NCBI RefSeq assembly: GCF_004368785.1
Contig: NZ_SODM01000004.1
Span: forward strand, 298,521 to 362,520
DNA length: 64,000 nucleotides
Origin: Flavobacterium sp. 270
GTDB taxonomy: Bacteria; Bacteroidota; Bacteroidia; Flavobacteriales; Flavobacteriaceae
Reading direction: 5' to 3'
This document shows positions 60,749 through 64,000 of this stretch, one piece after another. The notes under the pieces are model-generated. The model worked only from the letters and a program-made list of their open reading frames with translations, made no database searches and was not told the origin of the DNA. Positions within the stretch are counted from its first letter, which is position 1, and every line of letters begins with the position of its first letter. Made by a program: the position numbers and the translations under genes.

Positions 60749-61729
60749 TTATTTAGATGCAGCTATCGTTAATGCTTCTGCAATGGCATTCGCGCCAAGC
60801 GTTATTTTAAAATTATTATCTCCATAACCTTTTGCTTCTTTCATAGCCAAATCTCCGGCATGTTTAAAAGTACTTTCAGAAACTGTTTTTCCTTTTAGAT
60901 ATTCTTCTGCTTCGGTCAGTCTCCACGGTTTATGCGCCACACCGCCCATAGCGATCGTTGCGTTTTTGATAATATTATTTTGAATGTCTAAACCTGCGGC
61001 CACAGATACTAATGCAAATGCATAACTGCTGCGGTCGCGGACTTTTAGATAATGTACATTTTTGGTGAAATTATTTTCGGGAATTTCAACAGAAGTAATC
61101 AATTCGTTCTTTTCTAATGTATTGTCTTTCTCTGGTTTATTTCCGGGAAGACGATGAAAATCCCCAAATTTGATTTCTCTTTTTCCTTTTGGGCCTTCTA
61201 CAAAAACGGTAGCGTCCAGCGCAGCAAGTGCTATACACATATCACTTGGGTGAACGGCAATGCAACTGTCTGAAGCACCAAAAACGGCATGCATTCTGTT
61301 GGAACCTCCAATGGCACCGCAGCCACTTTTGGGAACTCGTTTATTGCAGGGCATATCGGTATTGTAAAAATAAGAACAACGAGTACGCTGTAACATATTC
61401 CCCCCAACCGTTGCCATATGTCTGATTTGTTGTGATGCACCTGCCGACAAAGCAAGCGACAACAACGGATATTTTTCTTTGATTTGTTTGTCTTCGGCAA
61501 CCTGACTGTTTTTTGCTAATGCGCCGATGGAAACTTTTTGGGTTAAAAATTCTATCTTTTTTAAATCTATTGCATTGATATCTATCAATTTATCTGGAGT
61601 GGCAACATTTTTCTTCATTAAATCAACCAGATTTGTTCCTCCGGCAATATACATCGATGAAGCTTCTTTGCCAGAACTGGTTACGGCCGAACCTGCTGAT
61701 AATGCTCTAATTATTTGGAAGTTTTTCAT
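60749..61729 (-). CDS. paoB: Aldehyde/xanthine-type oxidoreductase, FAD-binding subunit with 4Fe-4S insertion (PaoB-like)
   Basis: 326 residues from ATG 61729, which overlaps the previous gene by 4 bp (ATGA); the longer frame to 61903 encodes untypical Arg/Cys-rich sequence and is rejected. FAD motifs: MYIAGGTNLVDLMKKNV and QQIRHMATVGGNMLQRTRCS. The Cys-rich insertion TRCSYFYNTDMPCNKR and SGCGAIGGSNRMHAVFG matches the extra [4Fe-4S] loop of PaoB-type subunits, followed by CIAVHPSDMCIALAAL. Transfers electrons from the Mo and Fe-S centres. Confidence 0.93.
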   Translation of the reverse strand: MKNFQIIRALSAGSAVTSSGKEASSMYIAGGTNLVDLMKKNVATPDKLIDINAIDLKKIEFLTQKVSIGALAKNSQVAEDKQIKEKYPLLSLALSAGASQQIRHMATVGGNMLQRTRCSYFYNTDMPCNKRVPKSGCGAIGGSNRMHAVFGASDSCIAVHPSDMCIALAALDATVFVEGPKGKREIKFGDFHRLPGNKPEKDNTLEKNELITSVEIPENNFTKNVHYLKVRDRSSYAFALVSVAAGLDIQNNIIKNATIAMGGVAHKPWRLTEAEEYLKGKTVSESTFKHAGDLAMKEAKGYGDNNFKITLGANAIAEALTIAASK

Positions 61730-62364
61730 GACAGCATCCCTCCTTCCTTCACTTCTGTAATCGCATCTACAATATTGTGATATGCACCGCAACGGCAGAT
61801 ATTTCCGCTCATATATTCTCTGATTTCTTCTCTGCTGTTGGCGTGGCCTTCTTTTATGCAGGCAATACCCGACATGATTTGTCCCGGTGTACAATAGCCA
61901 CATTGAAAACCGTCATTTTTGATGAAAGCTTCCTGCATTGGATGCAGTTTTTTTCCTTTAGAAAGTCCTTCGATTGTGGTTACTTGTGCATTTTGCTGCA
62001 TAGATGCCAATGAGAGACAAGACAAAATTCGGGTTCCGTTTACGTGTACTGTACAGGCACCGCATTGTCCGTGGTCGCAGCCTTTTTTAGTTCCTGTTAA
62101 AAATAATTGTTCTCTTAATAAATCCAATAAAGTTGTTCTTGGTTCGATATTAAGATTGTGTTTTGTTCCATTTACTTCGATAGAAAGCGGCACGGTCTCT
62201 ATATAAGAAGCAATTTTTTCGTCCCACTTGTTTTCTGACGCCATCACCAATGAAGGCGGCGTAAGAGCCAGAGCGGTAAATAATCCCGATTTTTTTATAA
62301 AGTCACGACGCGAATTAGAATCGTCCTGTACTTCATTATTTTTGCTTGTTTTTTTAGTGGCCAT
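61726..62364 (-). CDS. paoA: Aldehyde/xanthine-type oxidoreductase, 2Fe-2S subunit with Tat signal (PaoA-like)
   Basis: 212 residues. The N-terminus has a Tat signal (NSRRDFIKKSGLFTALALTP). The plant-type 2Fe-2S cluster is at CDHGQCGACTVHVNGTRILS-C and the second cluster at GFQCGYCTPGQIMSG with NICRCGAYHNIVDAI. The Tat signal implies export of the folded complex to the periplasm, as for E. coli PaoABC, which oxidises aromatic aldehydes. It heads the operon and has a TAAATTTG box 44-51 bp upstream of the ATG. Confidence 0.94.
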   Translation of the reverse strand: MATKKTSKNNEVQDDSNSRRDFIKKSGLFTALALTPPSLVMASENKWDEKIASYIETVPLSIEVNGTKHNLNIEPRTTLLDLLREQLFLTGTKKGCDHGQCGACTVHVNGTRILSCLSLASMQQNAQVTTIEGLSKGKKLHPMQEAFIKNDGFQCGYCTPGQIMSGIACIKEGHANSREEIREYMSGNICRCGAYHNIVDAITEVKEGGMLS

Positions 62365-62407
62365 TCAGTCTATTTTTAAATTAGCAAAATCACAATTGTC
62401 ATTCTAA

Positions 62408-62415
62408 CAAATTTA
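62408..62415 (-). promoter_or_regulatory. Candidate -7 element (TAAATTTG) of the paoABC-like operon
   Basis: The minus strand reads TAAATTTG, an exact TAnnTTTG match, predicting a transcript start ~37 nt before the ATG at 62364. A convincing -33 box at the right distance is not seen. Confidence 0.45.
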
Positions 62416-62562
62416 ACAATCTTATGTGAGAAATACTTATAAAATTCACACAAAACCACTATTTAGAATAATTTCATTGAGCGAAAATTTACATTTAAAG
62501 CTTTGTGAAATTTTGACGCGGATTAAACGGATTCGCTTTGCGAAAAAGCGGATTGACACGGA

Positions 62563-62672
62563 TTTTTTCTCTCGCAGATTTAGCTGATTATGCCGATTTT
62601 TGAAAATTTAATCTGATTATAAAATCATTTAATAAAATCTGCTCAATCTGCAAAATCTGCGAGAGAAAAAAT
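62563..62672. repeat. Inverted repeat of the CTCTCGCAGATTT type
   Basis: TTTTTTCTCTCGCAGATTT (from 62563) pairs with AAAATCTGCGAGAGAAAAAA (ending 62672), continuing imperfectly inward (AGCTGATTATGCCGATTTT with AAAATCTGCTCAATCTGC). A smaller CGCTTT-GCGA-AAAGCG hairpin and TTGACGCGGATTAAACGGAT precede it at 62513-62550. Same family as 2432-2490 and 50376-50498. It fills the 374-bp gap together with the operon promoter. Confidence 0.85.
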
Positions 62673-62738
62673 AATTACATCCAACAGCTTTACATTATAA
62701 ATTTCAAAATTGTATTTTTACGAGATTAAGAATTAACT

Positions 62739-63875
62739 ATGTCAAAGCCTCATCACATTTACCTCGATAATAACGCATCTACTCGTTTGGATGAACGTGT
62801 TTTAGAGGAAATGCTTCCGTATTTTACAGAAAATTATGCCAATGCCGGAAGTCCGCATTTGGCAGGATTGGCGGTAAAAGAAGCAGTAGAAAAAGCGGCG
62901 TGGCAGACTGCAAATTTAATTGGCGCAAAAGAAGAAGAAATCATCTTTACTTCTGGTGCTACAGAGGCCATAAATTTAGCTTTGAAAGGTTTCGAAAATG
63001 AAAACAAAAAACACATTGTTACGATTGCAACAGAACATAAAGCAGTATTAGATACCTGCCAATATTTAGAAACAATTGGATATGAGGTTACTTATCTTTC
63101 TGTTGAAAATGATGGAACTCTAAATCTTAATTTATTAAATGAAGCCATTACAGATAAAACACTGATTGTCTGTATTATGATGATTAATAATGAAATTGGT
63201 GTCATACATGACATTGCAAAAATCGCATCGATTGTTCATGCTAAAAATGCACTTTTTTTATGTGATGCTACACAGGCTGTTGGAAAAATTCCGATTGATG
63301 TAAATACACTTGGAATTGATATTATGCCGATTTCTGCACATAAATTTTATGGCCAAAAAGGTGTTGGCGCGCTTTATATTTCATCAAAAATAAAAAAGAA
63401 ATTATCGCCTTTATTACACGGTGGCGGTCAACAGCAAAAACTGCGAAGCGGTACGCTTAATACAACTGGAATTATTGGTTTAGGAAAAGCTGCCGAAATT
63501 ATTGTAAATGAACTTGAAAGCAATAAAGTAAAAATCGAAAAGCTTCGCGATCAATTGGAAAAAGGCTTATTACAATTTGAAGGTTCTTTTGTAAATGGAA
63601 ATACTCAAAATCGAATTTTTAATACTTCTAATATTTGTTTTCCGGGCGTAAATTCAGAGACTTTAATTTTGGCTTTACAGCATATTTCGGTTTCTAATGG
63701 TTCGTCTTGTTCGGCTATAACTTCTGAACCTTCACATGTTTTAAAAGCTTTAGGATTATCAAACGAAAATGCTTTGAGTTCAATTCGTTTTAGTTTGAGC
63801 AAATACAATACTTCCGAAGAAATTGAAGAAACGATTGCCACGGTTCTTGCTTTGGCAGAGAAATTAAGAAATTAG
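62739..63875 (+). CDS. Cysteine desulfurase (NifS/IscS-type aminotransferase class V)
   Basis: PLP enzyme that mobilises sulfur from cysteine. 378 residues. Motifs: YLDNNASTRLDERVLEEMLP, FTSGATEAINLALKG, TEHKAVLDTC, MMINNEIGVIHD, CDATQAVGKIPIDV, PLP-lysine Lys202 in MPISAHKFYGQKGVGALY, GGGQQQKLRSGTLNT, and active Cys324 in VSNGSSCSAITSEPSHVLKA. General Fe-S assembly is possible, but its place next to a molybdenum hydroxylase and a MocA-like gene suggests sulfuration of the Mo cofactor or Fe-S supply for that enzyme. Confidence 0.94.
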   Translation: MSKPHHIYLDNNASTRLDERVLEEMLPYFTENYANAGSPHLAGLAVKEAVEKAAWQTANLIGAKEEEIIFTSGATEAINLALKGFENENKKHIVTIATEHKAVLDTCQYLETIGYEVTYLSVENDGTLNLNLLNEAITDKTLIVCIMMINNEIGVIHDIAKIASIVHAKNALFLCDATQAVGKIPIDVNTLGIDIMPISAHKFYGQKGVGALYISSKIKKKLSPLLHGGGQQQKLRSGTLNTTGIIGLGKAAEIIVNELESNKVKIEKLRDQLEKGLLQFEGSFVNGNTQNRIFNTSNICFPGVNSETLILALQHISVSNGSSCSAITSEPSHVLKALGLSNENALSSIRFSLSKYNTSEEIEETIATVLALAEKLRN

Positions 63876-64000
63876 GTTTTGATAATCTTCCTGCGTGTCA
63901 ATATCAATCACGCCTTTTTCAAAAGGAACTAAAGAACTGTCTTCAATATAATTTTTAATTATTTTTTTAGCGCCAGATTGTTCATCCAATTCCAAAAGAG
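63864..64000 (-). CDS. C-terminal end of a MocA-like molybdenum cofactor nucleotidyltransferase (partial)
   Basis: The minus-strand frame enters from the window edge and stops with TAA at 63864-63866, overlapping the cysteine desulfurase 3' end by 12 bp. The visible 44 residues read LDEQSGAKKIIKNY, then VPFEKGVIDIDTQEDYQNLI. The pattern GAKKII...V.FE.G.IDIDT.EDY is the usual C-terminus of MobA/MocA-type NTP transferases, which build the cytidylylated cofactor of xanthine dehydrogenase-family enzymes. That agrees with the nearby paoABC-like genes. Only the tail is seen, so the exact family is uncertain. Confidence 0.7.
   Translation of the reverse strand, partial: LLELDEQSGAKKIIKNYIEDSSLVPFEKGVIDIDTQEDYQNLIS

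Noticed and set aside
61730..61903. Longer frame for the FAD subunit up to 61903
   Set aside because: The extra sequence is Arg/Cys-rich and is the out-of-frame shadow of the 2Fe-2S subunit; ATG 61729 with the 4-bp ATGA overlap is the natural start.

Overview
The window reads as a Flavobacterium-type member of the Bacteroidota. Support: AT-rich DNA, gene starts without Shine-Dalgarno sequences, several copies of the Bacteroidota -7 element TAnnTTTG, two SusC/SusD pairs, a FecI/FecR pair, a hybrid two-component sensor/regulator, a NUDIX-type sugar regulator, and many signal peptides and lipoboxes. No rRNA, tRNA, CRISPR array, transposase or phage gene was seen.

Layout. 1-2.3 kb: a GH3 glycosidase (cut by the window edge) divergent from a NUDIX/winged-helix regulator. 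2.6-11.4 kb: a small secreted protein, an RND efflux operon (adaptor, pump, outer-membrane lipoprotein), and divergent from it a LytS/LytTR two-component pair with a DUF3861-like gene. 11.9-17.3 kb: PQQ-type sugar dehydrogenase, two thioredoxin-fold proteins, a CinA-C amidase, three small unknown genes and a SpoIIAA-like protein. 17.5-28.8 kb: ECF sigma, FecR, STN-containing SusC and SusD, next to a secreted Ca2+-dependent phosphoinositide phospholipase C-like protein, a secreted metallophosphoesterase and a HAD phosphatase.

29.1-56.3 kb is the core of the window: a large uronate-polysaccharide utilisation locus. It holds kduI, kduD, a DUF4861 protein, a LacI regulator divergent from kdgK, a YhcH-like protein, kdgA, an SDR oxidoreductase with uxuA, a hexuronate-type MFS transporter, a secreted beta-helix protein, a hybrid two-component regulator, SusC/SusD, a GH88 unsaturated-uronyl hydrolase and two GH2 enzymes. 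Together these can import a uronic-acid glycan, trim it in the periplasm, release unsaturated uronate and glucuronate, and funnel both to 2-keto-3-deoxygluconate, then via KdgK and KdgA to pyruvate and glyceraldehyde-3-phosphate. No sulfatase and no recognised lyase is present, so the beta-helix protein is the main candidate for a backbone-cleaving enzyme.

56.4-64 kb: a DUF2911 protein, a serine beta-lactamase-like hydrolase, a periplasmic PaoABC-type molybdenum hydroxylase, a cysteine desulfurase and the tail of a MocA-like nucleotidyltransferase, which together suggest a molybdoenzyme plus cofactor-maturation cluster.

Most larger intergenic gaps hold long hairpin-forming inverted repeats of at least four recurrent sequence families. 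They are the most conspicuous structure not explained by genes. Other unusual points are a likely SusD pseudogene scrap upstream of GH88, a 30-residue membrane peptide gene upstream of SusC, a TTG start that is forced by an adjacent stop codon, and a LacI gene lacking a conventional start next to its HTH.
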